Shown: positions 35,942 through 44,936, counted from the first letter of the stretch. The stretch is 64,000 bases of DNA from Paraburkholderia sp. LEh10 (GCF_017814945.1 NZ_JAGIPX010000038.1:20475-84474), one strand, 5' to 3'. The notes: generated by a model from the letters alone, not told the origin. A program made the numbers and translations.

Positions 35942-36180
35942 CGCGCGATTTTAAGGCACGCGCGACGGCTTCAGATGTGTATCCGGCACGTCGGGGAAAG
36001 CAAGCGCGTACAGTTGAAGTGAACAAAGAGCAAGCGGGTTTGCGCGATGACGCCGGGCGCGATTTCGTGGAAAGCGACGCAAGCCGAGCCGGCGTGACGA
36101 CGCATAACGCCGCGTGTATGCGCGTGCGGCGCGCGTCGTCAATGCGGGCGCAAGCTAGCCGACGTTCACTCCCGTCTGCC

Positions 36181-36345
36181 TCATCGCGTCCCGCAACCCC
36201 AGCTTGGATACTTCTTCTCGACGATCCGCATGTCGTTGCGTGCCTGCTCGAACAGCCAGTCGCGCACATCGGCCACGATCGGCCGCAACGGCTTGCGGGC
36301 CGGCGTCACGAGGCAGCAGCGCCAGTTCGTGACGATTACGCGTTG
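36181..36345 (-). pseudogene. LysR-family regulator fragment (C-terminus only)
   Basis: The minus strand encodes LVTPARKPLRPIVADVRDWL followed by FEQARNDMRIVEKKYPSWG, which looks like the last about 45 residues of a LysR (GcvA-like) effector domain. The helix-turn-helix and most of the effector domain are missing upstream, where the sequence has no continuation. A relic; family assignment by pattern only. Confidence 0.5.
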
Positions 36346-36462
36346 CCCGTCCTGTTTGCGCGCTGCGGCAAAACATACACGCTTGCGGCCCTTTGCAGCT
36401 ACGGGCAGCCGCAATGCGGTCTATCATGGTAAGCACAGCATTCGTCAGCGCAGGAGCACACC

Positions 36463-36627
36463 ATGCCTTCGGATCCGTCCGCTGAGCCGACTGACAAGCC
36501 TCTCGACCCCGCGAAAATTTCGTCCGGCAAGCCGCCGGCAAAACCCGCCAAACGCGACCCACTCGACGCCGACGCGGCAGAGCCCGTTCCGCACGAGCAT
36601 CTTCCGAGCCGAAGCGACGATAACTGA
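36463..36627 (+). CDS. Small hydrophilic hypothetical protein (54 aa)
   Basis: A 55-codon gene with AGGAG placed eight bases before ATG 36463. The peptide is proline-, aspartate- and lysine-rich (MPSDPSAEPTDKPLDPAKIS, then PPAKPAKRDPLD and a DDN end) and likely disordered. I know no function. The ribosome site and a start shortly after the LysR relic support it as a real gene, though without a comparison it remains tentative. Confidence 0.55.
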   Translation: MPSDPSAEPTDKPLDPAKISSGKPPAKPAKRDPLDADAAEPVPHEHLPSRSDDN

Positions 36628-36756
36628 CGCGCTGCCACAGACGTCGGCGTTTTCGCGCGTGCGCGTGTACTCACGGCGAGCCGTGAAGACGCGTGCGCCG
36701 TTTCGCCGGCGCCGCGCAAGCAAGCGGGAGCGTCCGCAGTTCTCTCCACGCCCATA

Positions 36757-36770
36757 CCGGTTCGAACCGG
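36757..36770. promoter_or_regulatory. Perfect 14-bp palindrome before the universal stress gene
   Basis: CCGGTTCGAACCGG lies directly before the ribosome site of the usp gene (start 36784). Its position is compatible with an operator or an RNA hairpin hiding the ribosome site. Confidence 0.35.
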
Positions 36771-36783
36771 AAGGGAGCAAATC

Positions 36784-37269
36784 ATGCAGAACATCCTGGT
36801 AGGTTATGACGGGTCGCCGTCGGCGCGGCATGCCGTCATGTTCGCGGTCGACCTGGCGAAGCGCTTCGACGCGCGCCTGCATGTGCTCGTCGTGGCGCGC
36901 GCGCCGGATTGGGGCGCGATAGAGCTGGAGCGAAAGGAAATGGTCGATTACGAGCTGCGCCATGCAAACGAGGTGCTCGACGAAGTCAAGGCGAAGCTCA
37001 CCGCGTCAGGCGAGCATCCCGATTTCGATCTCGTGATCGGGCAGCCCGCAAAGGAGATCGTGCTCTACGCGGAGCAGCATGATATCGATCATCTCGTCGT
37101 CGGGCATCGCGGGCATACGCCGTTCGACCGCTGGCTGATCGGCTCCGTCGCGCGTCAGGTGCTGGCCTATGCGCCGTGCGCCGTCACGATCGTGCGCGAT
37201 CCCTCGACGATGAAAAAGCGGCACGCGAAAACCGAGCAACACACGACAAACGAAGCGCCGTTTGTCTGA
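36784..37269 (+). CDS. Universal stress protein (UspA family)
   Basis: 161 residues, one Usp domain. It begins MQNILVGYDGSPSARHAVMFAVDLAKRF-like with the ATP-binding aspartate in VGYDGS, and ends with the nucleotide motif VVGHRGHTPFDRWLIGSVARQVLAYAPCAV (G2xG9xG-S). A charged tail of 25 residues is extra. GGAAGGGAG precedes ATG 36784. Expected to be a cytoplasmic ATP-binding stress factor. Confidence 0.94.
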   Translation: MQNILVGYDGSPSARHAVMFAVDLAKRFDARLHVLVVARAPDWGAIELERKEMVDYELRHANEVLDEVKAKLTASGEHPDFDLVIGQPAKEIVLYAEQHDIDHLVVGHRGHTPFDRWLIGSVARQVLAYAPCAVTIVRDPSTMKKRHAKTEQHTTNEAPFV

Positions 37270-37467
37270 GCGCACGCGCCAAGCGGGTGATGTGGACGGC
37301 GGGCCTGTGCGCCCGTCATGCCACGCGGCGACCAGTCGTGTGATTAGCTCCCGTCACCCGACCGGACAATGGTCCTGACGATTGACGGCGATCGGCGCCG
37401 GACGCCGACGTCATAGCAAAGCAGGAATGGAATCACGGTCGCACCCCAGGATTCGCCACGGCGCGGT

Positions 37468-37653
37468 TCAAGTGATGAGCGGGACGGCCTCGATCAGCGC
37501 AATGCCGAGCAATGCGCCGATTGCCGCGCCGACCAGCTTGGGATGCCACCGCTCGAGATGCATCGCCGTCAACAGCCCGCCAACGAGAATCACGCCGAGC
37601 AGCGCGAACGAACCGACGAGTTAGGCGATCTCGAAGCTGCTGTTGATGACCAT
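37468..37653 (-). pseudogene. Small inner-membrane protein gene with in-frame stop
   Basis: From ATG 37653 the minus strand reads MVINSSFEIA, then a TAA (37621-37623), then LVGSFALLGVILVGGLLTAM, a short loop HLERWHPKLV, and GAAIGALLGIALIEAVPLIT to a TGA at 37468-37470. Without the single stop it would be a 61-residue protein with two membrane helices. A one-base change (CAA to TAA) explains it. No family is recognised. Confidence 0.6.
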
Positions 37654-38048
37654 GCTGTTGTCTCCGTGGCCGCGACATCAACTGTGTCCGTTGATTTGAT
37701 ATGTCACAACATGACGTAAATGCGCTTCGCGGCATCGGCGGCACGGCGGCGTCTCGCGAACGCGCGCACCCTTTGGCGAACGGAAAATGAGCCCAATGTA
37801 GCCGGTATTTACAAGCAAAGTCGTGCCGGATCGCCGTCAAGTAAAAAATGCCGCAGGGCAACCCAGGGTAACCACCGAGACAAGAGTAGTCAAAAATTGT
37901 CAAATGATGTGTTTAGAATGTCGTTTAAATGGTGCTTCGCACAAACCGACTTTCGGCTGCGAATCATCTATGCAATTTGCATGACACAGTGCGGCCCCGC
38001 TGTGCATGTGACACGAATCGAATTAGTAATACTAACGGAGTCGCGTCA
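37654..38048 (+). other. Promoter-side gap before the phasin gene
   Basis: About 395 bases with no gene. The second half (37810-38040) is AT-richer than the genome average, as expected for a promoter of a highly expressed granule protein. GGAG stands ahead of the phasin ATG. No convincing -35/-10 pair could be picked. Confidence 0.4.
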
Positions 38049-38579
38049 ATGAACATTCGGAATTCCGAAGGTGTCATTTCGGCGTGGGAGTCAGGTGCAG
38101 CCGCTCTCTACGCGTGGGCCAACCCGGTCGCTGAGGAAATGAAAACGTTTGCAGAACTCAATCTGCAGACGATTAATCGACTTAATGGCGAGGCGTTAAA
38201 GAGCCTAAATGCTATTTGGAGCATTCGCAGTCCGGCCCAACTGTCGGCCGTTCAATGGGACGCCACAAACACGTTTATCAGCCTGTTTGCGGATTACGGC
38301 AGCAAGTTGGGCAGTATCGCTTCGCGGTTGAACGAAAGAGTCCAGGCAGTCGGACACGCGCAAGCACAGAAGAACGAAATCCTTGTGCGCTCCGTCACCG
38401 AGCAGATTCAGAGCCGAAGCCAGGCCGCCGCTGCCGTCGTGACATCGGCATTCGGGACGGCGCTCGCCACCGAGCCCGATTCCGAAGCGCTTGCGAAGCA
38501 GGAAACGGAGGAAGCAATCGCAGTAGCGCGCACCGGGCGCGCGGCGGGCGCTCGTCCACGTAAGGCAGTTGTCGAATAA
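38049..38579 (+). CDS. Phasin family protein
   Basis: 176 residues. The region WANPVAEEMKTFAELNLQTINR through AQAQKNEILVRSVTEQIQSR resembles the Phasin_2-type amphipathic helices that coat polyhydroxybutyrate granules. The C-terminus is alanine-, glycine- and basic-residue-rich, like PhaP C-termini that interact with DNA or granules. A phaB-like gene follows 316 bp later, which supports a storage-polymer role. Confidence 0.82.
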   Translation: MNIRNSEGVISAWESGAAALYAWANPVAEEMKTFAELNLQTINRLNGEALKSLNAIWSIRSPAQLSAVQWDATNTFISLFADYGSKLGSIASRLNERVQAVGHAQAQKNEILVRSVTEQIQSRSQAAAAVVTSAFGTALATEPDSEALAKQETEEAIAVARTGRAAGARPRKAVVE

Positions 38580-38895
38580 TCCATCCAGGCTCAGTTGCCC
38601 CAGGGCAATTGCGATGTCGCGCCGGCGTGACACATGAACGCGCGGCGCACATCGATGCGATGCAGTCGTTTGCGAATATCAACAACGGGTCTCAAAGGCC
38701 TGTCGAACGAAACAACGCGCAAGGCATAAGCCGGCGCATCCACCGACACGCGACGTCGCCATTCATCGCGAACGCGCGCGGCCATCAGAACGGCCGAACA
38801 AAGGATCAGTCGGGGAGACCAGTCAACGGCTGCAAGTGCGAACCGGCCATTGATGATCGGGAAGTTTCGCAATGAACGTTTGATAGGTGCAAAGG
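38580..38895 (+). other. Gap between phasin and phaB genes
   Basis: About 315 bases with no supported gene or structured repeat. It probably carries the phaB promoter. Confidence 0.35.
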
Positions 38896-39639
38896 ATGAC
38901 TAATCGAATTGCTGTGGTAACGGGTGGTATGGGCGGTCTCGGAGAGGCGATCAGTATCCGCTTGCATGATGCTGGCTATCGTGTGGTCGTGACTTATTCG
39001 CCGAGCAACAAAGGTGCGGACGGATGGCTTGCCGCAATGGAAAAGGCAGGCCGCAAATTCCATGCATATCTCGTCGATGTCGCCGATTACGATTCATGTC
39101 ATGCGTGCGTCGCGAAGATCACGGCAGAGATCGGTCACGTCGACATCCTCGTGAACAATGCCGGCATCACGCGCGACATGACGCTGCGCAAGCTCGACAA
39201 GGTGAACTGGGATGCCGTGATGCGCACGAATCTCGATTCCGTCTTCAACATGACGAAGCCGTTGTGCGAAATGATGATCGAGCGAGGCTGGGGCCGCGTG
39301 ATCAACATCTCGTCGGTGAACGGCTCGAAGGGATCGGTTGGACAAACCAACTATGCCGCCGCCAAAGCGGGCATGCACGGCTTCACGAAATCGCTTGCGC
39401 TCGAAGTCGCGCGCAAGGGCGTGACCGTCAATACGATTTCACCCGGTTACCTCGCGACGAAGATGGTCACTGCAATTGCGCAAGACATTCTCGAATCGAA
39501 GATCCTGCCGCAGATTCCCGTCGGCCGTCTCGGCAAGCCGGAAGAAGTGGCGGCGCTGGTGGCTTTCCTTTGCTCGGATGACGCAGGCTTCATCACAGGC
39601 GCGAATCTGGCCGTGAACGGCGGTCAGCACATGAACTGA
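38896..39639 (+). CDS. phaB: Acetoacetyl-CoA reductase
   Basis: 247 residues of the short-chain dehydrogenase family. TGGMGGLGEAIS is the NADPH-binding motif, NNAG follows, and the catalytic set is SSVNGSKGSVGQTNYAAAKAG (S, Y, K). RIAVVTGGMGGLGEAI and GITRDMTLRKLDKVNWDAVM are typical of PhaB, which makes (R)-3-hydroxybutyryl-CoA for PHB. ATG 38896 gives the standard MTNRIAVVTGG start. The neighbouring phasin supports the assignment; phaA and phaC are not in the window. Confidence 0.94.
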   Translation: MTNRIAVVTGGMGGLGEAISIRLHDAGYRVVVTYSPSNKGADGWLAAMEKAGRKFHAYLVDVADYDSCHACVAKITAEIGHVDILVNNAGITRDMTLRKLDKVNWDAVMRTNLDSVFNMTKPLCEMMIERGWGRVINISSVNGSKGSVGQTNYAAAKAGMHGFTKSLALEVARKGVTVNTISPGYLATKMVTAIAQDILESKILPQIPVGRLGKPEEVAALVAFLCSDDAGFITGANLAVNGGQHMN

Positions 39640-39659
39640 TCGAGCGGCGACAAGAACAA

Positions 39660-39688
39660 AGGCCCCGGCAATATCGAACCGAGGGCCT
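39660..39688 (+). terminator. Possible terminator after phaB
   Basis: Arms AGGCCC and GGGCCT with a 17-base loop, 21 bases after the phaB stop. The stem is short and no T-run follows, so this is tentative. Confidence 0.4.
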
Positions 39689-39913
39689 GACAAGGAAGAA
39701 GTGGTGGAGACAAAACAACAGCTTTATCAATGCCGGTACACGAACCGCGTCGTCGTCGTGAACCGGACTTTCGGGCCGCGTACGCCTGCGGACCGCGATG
39801 CGGGCCGATACCGCGAACTCGTTTTCGAACTGTGCACGAACGCCGCGAATTGTCCAAAATCCGGCCAGTGCCCGCTTTGAAGCGTAGCGCGAGATCGCAA
39901 GCGTGATTGCTAC

Positions 39914-40084
39914 ATGGGGATGGCAATGAACGAATCATGGATTGTTATTGCTTTAGGAGGATCCGTGCTGTTGATCGCGTTGCTGTCGGTGGTGCAACAC
40001 TACCGTCGCGAGCGGTTGCGCGCGGAATTGCTCAAGAATCTGGATCATCATAGCTGGTGCTACTGGTCGCGCGCGCGACGTTAA
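39914..40084 (+). CDS. Small single-pass membrane protein (56 aa)
   Basis: A 57-codon frame from ATG 39914 encodes one hydrophobic helix (SWIVIALGGSVLLIALLSVV) followed by a basic, histidine-rich tail (QHYRRERLRAELL, then DHHSWCYWSRARR). In-frame ATGs at 39920 and 39926 are alternatives; a weak GGG-type site lies before the last. No family is recognised. Short coding length makes it tentative. Confidence 0.4.
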   Translation: MGMAMNESWIVIALGGSVLLIALLSVVQHYRRERLRAELLKNLDHHSWCYWSRARR

Positions 40085-40324
40085 GCAGCATGCTCCCGCT
40101 TCGCGCCCTTGCGTCATGCAAGGGCGCGCTATCTGCGCGGCAGCGCAAACGATTCAACGCTTGCCTCTTCTTCCCCAACCTGAAACATCTTCTGATCCGG
40201 CCTGGTCACCGAGTGATGCTGAGCGCGCGCGTCACATCGACAACGGCAACGCGTATCGCGTCGAATCCCAGCATGGACGCGAACGGATGGAGGTCAGAGG
40301 CGTACCAGCGGCGTGACGTGCTGT

Positions 40325-40362
40325 CATGCCGCCCGTCATGTGCTCGAAAGACGGACGGCATG
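40325..40362 (-). terminator. Hairpin behind the esterase gene
   Basis: Near-perfect 13-bp arms CATGCCGCCCGTC / GACGGACGGCATG (one mismatch) around a 12-base loop, 10 bases beyond the esterase stop. A probable terminator of the TetR-ohr-esterase transcript. Confidence 0.6.
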
Positions 40363-40371
40363 CAACAGGCC

Positions 40372-41400
40372 TTATTTGAGGCGCGATTTGAGTTCGTTCG
40401 CAAGCTGTTTGGTCGCGGCTTGAGTCGGCGCGTCGTTCGCCAGCGCGTTGAGCAGACCGAAATCGTGAATCGTGCCGTTATAGCGCGTCGTCGTGACTTC
40501 GTTTCCCGCCTCATCGAGCTTGCGTCCGTACGCTTCGCCTTCGTCGCGCAGCACGTCGAACTGGGCCACCTGGATCAATGCGGGCGGAAGACCCTTCAGC
40601 TCTTGCGCTGAAGCGCGCAGCGGCGATGCGTAGATTTGCGCGCGCTGTGCCGGGTCTGTTGTATATGCGTCCCAGAACCATTGCATCATCGCGCGCGTGA
40701 GGAAATGGTCTTTCTGATACGCGAGGTACGACCCGTCATTGAAGTTTGCATCGGTGACGGGCCACATCAGCCCCTGGAAGCGGATCTGCGGACCGTTCTT
40801 GTCCTTCGCCATCAAGCTCACCACAGCCGCCATATTGCCGCCGACGCTGTTGCCGACGACAGCAAGACGGCTGCCGTCGACGCCGATTTCGCCGCCGTGC
40901 GCCGCCACCCATTTGGTCGCCGCATACGCTTGGTTGATCGCCACGGGATAGCGTGCTTCAGGCGAGGGCGTGTAGTTCACGAACACGGCCACTGCGCCTG
41001 ATTGAACGACGAGATCGCGCACGAGTCGCTCGTGCGTCGGGAAGTCGCCGAGAATCCAGCCGCCGCCGTGGAAGAACATGAAAACGGGCGGCGTGCCCGT
41101 TGCGCCTTGCGGACGCACGATCGTGATGGGTACGCTGATGCCGTCCTGTTCGATCGTGCGATTCGACACGTCGATGCCCGACAGGTCCACCTTCACGCCG
41201 TTCTGCGCGTCGACCAGCACCTGACGTGCCTTGGCGGGCGGCAGCGTGTTGAGGGCGGGGCCAGTGCCGCTATTGAGCTGATGCAGGAATTCCGTCGTGA
41301 CGCGGTCCGGTGCCGCCGGTGCGGCGGGTGTCGCGGCAAATGCAATCGCAGCGTTGGCAGCGAGAACGGCGGCGACGACGAGAGGTTTGAGGCGTTTCAT
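40372..41400 (-). CDS. Secreted alpha/beta-hydrolase esterase (HSL-like)
   Basis: 342 residues with a signal peptide (LVVAAVLAANAAIAFAATPA). The oxyanion motif HGGGW (FMFFHGGGWILGDF) and the nucleophile VVGNSVGGNMA, with GNSxG in place of the usual GDSAG, belong to the hormone-sensitive-lipase family. The acid and histidine are in FDVLRDEGEAYG and GTIHDFG. It is predicted to hydrolyse short esters in the periplasm. It follows ohr2 by 43 bp on the same strand, so both are likely under the TetR operator. Confidence 0.9.
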   Translation of the reverse strand: MKRLKPLVVAAVLAANAAIAFAATPAAPAAPDRVTTEFLHQLNSGTGPALNTLPPAKARQVLVDAQNGVKVDLSGIDVSNRTIEQDGISVPITIVRPQGATGTPPVFMFFHGGGWILGDFPTHERLVRDLVVQSGAVAVFVNYTPSPEARYPVAINQAYAATKWVAAHGGEIGVDGSRLAVVGNSVGGNMAAVVSLMAKDKNGPQIRFQGLMWPVTDANFNDGSYLAYQKDHFLTRAMMQWFWDAYTTDPAQRAQIYASPLRASAQELKGLPPALIQVAQFDVLRDEGEAYGRKLDEAGNEVTTTRYNGTIHDFGLLNALANDAPTQAATKQLANELKSRLK

Positions 41401-41443
41401 GTTTCGGTTCCAGTGTTTGTGTTCTATTGAGCGGCGAAAGGGT

Positions 41444-41869
41444 TCAAACCAGCGTCAGCGTCACGTCGATGTTTCCGCGCGTCGCGTTCGAGTACGGGCA
41501 AACGATGTGCGCGTTGTCGATGAGTGCTTGCGCGGCGTCGCGCGGCATGCCGGGCAGCGAGATCTTCAATTCGACCTCGATGCCGAAGCCGTTCGGAATG
41601 GCGCCGATGCCGACGCTGCCGTCGATGGATACGTCAGCGGGAATCGGCGTCTTGTCGCGCGCCGCGACGAATTTCATCGCGCCGAGAAAACATGCGCTAT
41701 AGCCGGCTGCGAACAGTTGCTCCGGATTGGCGCCTTCGCCGCCTGCGCCACCCAGTTCACGCGGCGTGACCAGCTTGAAATCGAGCTTGCCTTCAGGCAC
41801 GACGGCGCGACCGTCACGGCCTCCCGTGGCGTGGGCGTGAGCACGGTACAGAACTTTTTCGATCGACAT
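41444..41869 (-). CDS. Organic hydroperoxide resistance protein (second Ohr)
   Basis: 141 residues from ATG 41869, with AGGAG eight bases upstream. Catalytic cysteines are C60 (AAGYSACFLGAM) and C124 (VCPYSNATRGN). The segment GGAGGEGANPEQLFAAGY is typical of classical Ohr proteins. The promoter region carries two copies of the CTATCTA-TAGATAG operator, so it is controlled by the TetR gene behind it rather than by OhrR, unlike the first Ohr. Confidence 0.94.
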   Translation of the reverse strand: MSIEKVLYRAHAHATGGRDGRAVVPEGKLDFKLVTPRELGGAGGEGANPEQLFAAGYSACFLGAMKFVAARDKTPIPADVSIDGSVGIGAIPNGFGIEVELKISLPGMPRDAAQALIDNAHIVCPYSNATRGNIDVTLTLV

Positions 41870-41933
41870 GATGTAGCTCCTGATAAACAACGAACGGTTG
41901 AAATGAACCTGCAAAACAGGGCGATCCTTCGTG

Positions 41934-42024
41934 CTATCTACTGCTAGATAGATTAAATGCTGCAAAGACCGCCCATCTGGATACTTCGTCACCAAGCAAG
42001 CTATGCATCTACTAGAAGATAGAT
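41934..42024. promoter_or_regulatory. Two TetR operators before ohr2
   Basis: Site 1 at 41934-41951 has arms CTATCTA / TAGATAG with a 4-base centre. Site 2 at 42007-42024 has arms ATCTA / TAGAT. The same motif recurs before the TetR gene, tying the three together. Confidence 0.65.
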
Positions 42025-42068
42025 AACCGGCTTTGATAAAAGGCGGTGAACAACCGCCTCTAACACAT

Positions 42069-42635
42069 CTACTTCGAAACCTTCCATGAAGTCTCGACTT
42101 CTTCGAGCCGGGCCTTCGTCTTGAACAATCTGCTTGCGAGCACGCTGCCCTGATAGGCGGCATACAACGTACGGGCCGCATTTTCAGGCTTGCCGTTGAC
42201 AGCCAGCGTGCGCTCTTTTGCACCTTGCGCCAGAACCTTCGCCAGCCAACTTTCGTTAGCCTTAAAAAACGCCTGCACGGCAGCGCGCACATTGTCGGGC
42301 AACGCTTCGATATCCGCAGCGAGCATGCCGCACAGACAGATCTGGTCGCCGTCACCGAGCGTCCTGCCGAACAGCTTCGTGTACTTGCCGAGCTTTTCGG
42401 CTGCCGGAAGGGACGCGTCGATGGAACGCACGGCGCCCAATATCTCATTGCTGTACTGGCTGACCGCTTCGAGCACCAGATCGTCTTTCGACGGAAAGTA
42501 GTAGTGGATGCTCGATGTCTTCACGCCAACCAGCCCCGACAGGTCGCGATAGCTAAAGCCGTTGTAACCGCGCAGCATCATCAGCGTGATGGCGTGGTCG
42601 AGAATCTGATCGCGAACTGTCGTTGTCTGTTCCAT
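42069..42635 (-). CDS. TetR-family transcriptional repressor
   Basis: 188 residues from ATG 42635. The DNA-binding domain is in the first 60 residues (LMMLRGYNGFSYRDLSGLVGVKTSSIHYYFPSKDDLV). The ligand domain contains ICLCGMLAADIEALP, a cysteine-containing segment found in TetR proteins that react to electrophiles or oxidants; that is a guess about the signal. A near-perfect inverted repeat lies 13 bp upstream of its start and two related sites stand before ohr2, so it likely represses itself and the ohr2-esterase pair. Confidence 0.92.
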   Translation of the reverse strand: MEQTTTVRDQILDHAITLMMLRGYNGFSYRDLSGLVGVKTSSIHYYFPSKDDLVLEAVSQYSNEILGAVRSIDASLPAAEKLGKYTKLFGRTLGDGDQICLCGMLAADIEALPDNVRAAVQAFFKANESWLAKVLAQGAKERTLAVNGKPENAARTLYAAYQGSVLASRLFKTKARLEEVETSWKVSK

Positions 42636-42647
42636 GGAGCGAACTTT

Positions 42648-42665
42648 ATCTATCGGTAGATAGAT
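42648..42665. promoter_or_regulatory. TetR operator before its own gene
   Basis: Perfect 7-bp arms ATCTATC / GATAGAT with a 4-base centre, ending 13-30 bases upstream of the TetR start and sharing its core with the two sites before ohr2. It also lies in the divergent gap facing surE. Confidence 0.65.
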
Positions 42666-42769
42666 TGTCAAGCTCTTTTCGGCAGCTCGCGTTCTGGCGC
42701 CGCGTCCCGATGAGCGATAAGCTGATGCACGCGCCGCCATCACACTGTCACAGAGGAGGAGAGAGCTTC

Positions 42770-43555
42770 ATGTCCGCTCATCAATTGAAAGTACCGCGCG
42801 TTCTTCTGACCAACGACGACGGCATCGATGCACCGGGTCTCGCCGTACTCGAAGCCGTCGCAGCGGAGCTCGCCGACGAAGTATGGGTTGTGGCACCCGA
42901 GCACGACCAGAGCGGCACCTCGCACTCGATCAGCCTGCATTCGCCGCTGCGCGTGAGCCGCCAGGGCGAGCGGCGTTTCGGCGTGGTGGGAACGCCGGGC
43001 GACTGTGTCGTGATGGCCGTGCGTCATCTGATGCGCGATGCGCCGCCGACGCTCGTGCTGTCCGGCGTCAATCGCGGCGGCAACCTCGGCGTGGAGACGA
43101 TGTTCTCCGGCACGGTCGGCGCGGCGATGACGGGGCTGCTGCTCGGCTTGCCCTCAATTGCGCTGAGCCAGACCTTCAGGGATCGCGAAAACGTCCGCTG
43201 GGACACGGCTCGCGCGCTCGCGCCCGGCGTCATCCGCCAGTTGCTCGCGATCGAGCACGACGAGCCCGTCTGCCTGAACGTCAATTTCCCGGACGTCGAC
43301 GCATCGGCTGCGGGACCGCTGACGCCGACCCGGCAAGGCGTCGGTCTGGTAGAGGGGATCGACGTGCTGCCGCAAGTCGATCCTCGGGGCCTCGAATATC
43401 ACTGGCTGCGATTCCAGCGCGGCCCGCGCGCCAATGCACCCGACAGCGAGACAGCCGTCGTGGCGTCGGGCCGCGTGTCGGTGACGCCGCTCTATTTCGA
43501 TCGCACCGACGAAAGCACGTTCGCGAAGCTGGCGGCTACGTTGAGCGCCGCATGA
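42770..43555 (+). CDS. surE: 5'/3'-nucleotidase SurE
   Basis: 261 residues from ATG 42770 after GAGGAGGAG. The family signature LTNDDGIDAPGL (metal-binding aspartates), SGTSHSISL (serine) and VLSGVNRGGN (asparagine) are all intact. SurE dephosphorylates nucleoside monophosphates in stationary phase. The gene is isolated here: the usual pcm and nlpD neighbours are absent, so it is probably an accessory copy. Confidence 0.94.
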   Translation: MSAHQLKVPRVLLTNDDGIDAPGLAVLEAVAAELADEVWVVAPEHDQSGTSHSISLHSPLRVSRQGERRFGVVGTPGDCVVMAVRHLMRDAPPTLVLSGVNRGGNLGVETMFSGTVGAAMTGLLLGLPSIALSQTFRDRENVRWDTARALAPGVIRQLLAIEHDEPVCLNVNFPDVDASAAGPLTPTRQGVGLVEGIDVLPQVDPRGLEYHWLRFQRGPRANAPDSETAVVASGRVSVTPLYFDRTDESTFAKLAATLSAA

Positions 43556-43603
43556 GCGCCGGCGGCGCATAGAGCCTGCGAACCTCAACCGCGCCGATGC
43601 TTC

Positions 43604-44079
43604 GACAGCGTGATGGTAGAGTTCGTAGTTGCCCGTCGGCGTCTGATCGGCGCCGGGCGCGTGATAGTAGTTCATCGTGATCGTGGTCCTGCCGCCGTTC
43701 GTGCCCGGATCGTAGTCGAACACGGCGATGCCGTAGCCCGTGCCCGTGTCGCGTTGCGCGGACCAGATCGCGTCTTCGAGCGCATCGGCGTTCGCGCGTG
43801 TGAGCGTGCCTGCCGTCGTGCCCGCAATCGGCCGGTTGGGCTTCGTGAAAACCTTCGCTTGCGGATTGCCGTTGCCCGTATCGATGCCGTAGACGTCGAG
43901 CGGCGCGCTCGTGCCGCCGCCGCCGAGAATCAGATCGTGCCGTGGCTGGTGTCGAACGTGTTGCCGCCGGAACCGTGCTGATGAACCACAGGCTTCGGTT
44001 GCAGCGTGTCGACTTTCTCGCCCGTCGTCGCGTCGATGCCCGCGTGATGATTGCAGCCGCGCACCGGGTATTCATTCGC
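43604..44079 (-). pseudogene. Metallophosphoesterase (purple acid phosphatase-like) C-terminal remnant
   Basis: The minus strand reads YPVRGCNHHAGIDA and FDTSHGTI, meets a stop, and continues in another frame as ILGGGGTSAPLDVYG, AKVFTKPNRPIAGTTAG and SAQRDTGTGYGIAVFD. This is a recognisable C-terminus of secreted metallophosphoesterases. Four bases seem to be lost at about 43935. The N-terminal two thirds, with most metal ligands, and the natural end are missing. The relic marks the start of the decayed right-hand zone. Confidence 0.7.
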
Positions 44080-44168
44080 GCGGAGTTTGTATGGTACCGA
44101 AACGGCAGAAGGTTACACCGGATCCTTAATAATCTGGTGAAGTTTGAAATGCGATCAGATACCTATTC

Positions 44169-44561
44169 GTGAGAGGTTTGCAACTGGAAGCAGGATTACA
44201 TCGATTGAACTTGCAGGCGGCAGATGAACTAACGAGTATCACCCCGTCTGGCCTGGCGCCTTGCTGCATTCTGTACATGGTGGATGCGATTGCGAACGTT
44301 TCGACACCGCTTAATCTCGAGATCGAATGTGTTCAAGATACCGACAGCGAAAAAATTAAAAGAATTATCGCTGTAAAGCCTCGCGCAGGTTATGCGCCAA
44401 TTATTTCAGAGTTTGCCTTGTCAGAAAGAGGTGACTCGAGTTCTGTACCTCACTCCGTACGATATATCGAGAATCAAACAGCTATTTTCCGCAAGGCGGC
44501 TAATATCGATGATCGACGGCTTTTCATAGGCTGCGGCGCAGCATCCAGTTTAAGTTCGTGA
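44169..44561 (+). CDS. Doubtful hypothetical protein in an AT-rich patch
   Basis: A 131-codon open frame starting with GTG 44169. The surrounding 44.1-44.6 kb is clearly poorer in GC than the rest, so a long open frame is less likely to be chance, and it has normal amino-acid composition (SEFALSERGDSSSVPHSVRY). There is no good ribosome site and I do not recognise it. It could be a fragment of a transferred gene. Confidence 0.25.
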   Translation: MRGLQLEAGLHRLNLQAADELTSITPSGLAPCCILYMVDAIANVSTPLNLEIECVQDTDSEKIKRIIAVKPRAGYAPIISEFALSERGDSSSVPHSVRYIENQTAIFRKAANIDDRRLFIGCGAASSLSS

Positions 44562-44780
44562 AATTCCAACTTACAGGTTTTTCATCATTGTTTTTGCGAG
44601 CGCTGAGCGTCCGCTATCGACATTAGATAGCCACAGCCGCTCATGCGACCCGAGTTGCGCAAACGGAAGAGATTACTCACCGTTACAAAGTCAAACGGTC
44701 GGCGCTGGACACGGCCTCATATAAACGTTCGATCAACAAGGGACGCCCGCGACATCACTGTCGCGCACAACCGGAACGCC

Positions 44781-44936
44781 TCAGCAGTTACCTTTCTTGG
44801 CCTGCCCCGGCGGACAGAACCCGTTGCCAGGGCCGCCTTGCGGCTGCACGACCACGGCGGGCTCAGCCGGTACGTACACGGCACACCCGGCCAGTGCGCC
44901 GGCGGCCACGGCCAACGCGAAGATGATTCTTTTCAT
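44781..44936 (-). CDS. Small lipoprotein (51 aa)
   Basis: ATG 44936 follows GGGGAG by four bases. The signal MKRIIFALAVAAGALAGCAV has a textbook lipobox (LAGC, C18). The mature peptide is short, proline/glycine-rich and ends with two cysteines (FCPPGQAKKGNC). Likely an envelope lipoprotein; no known function. Confidence 0.7.
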   Translation of the reverse strand: MKRIIFALAVAAGALAGCAVYVPAEPAVVVQPQGGPGNGFCPPGQAKKGNC

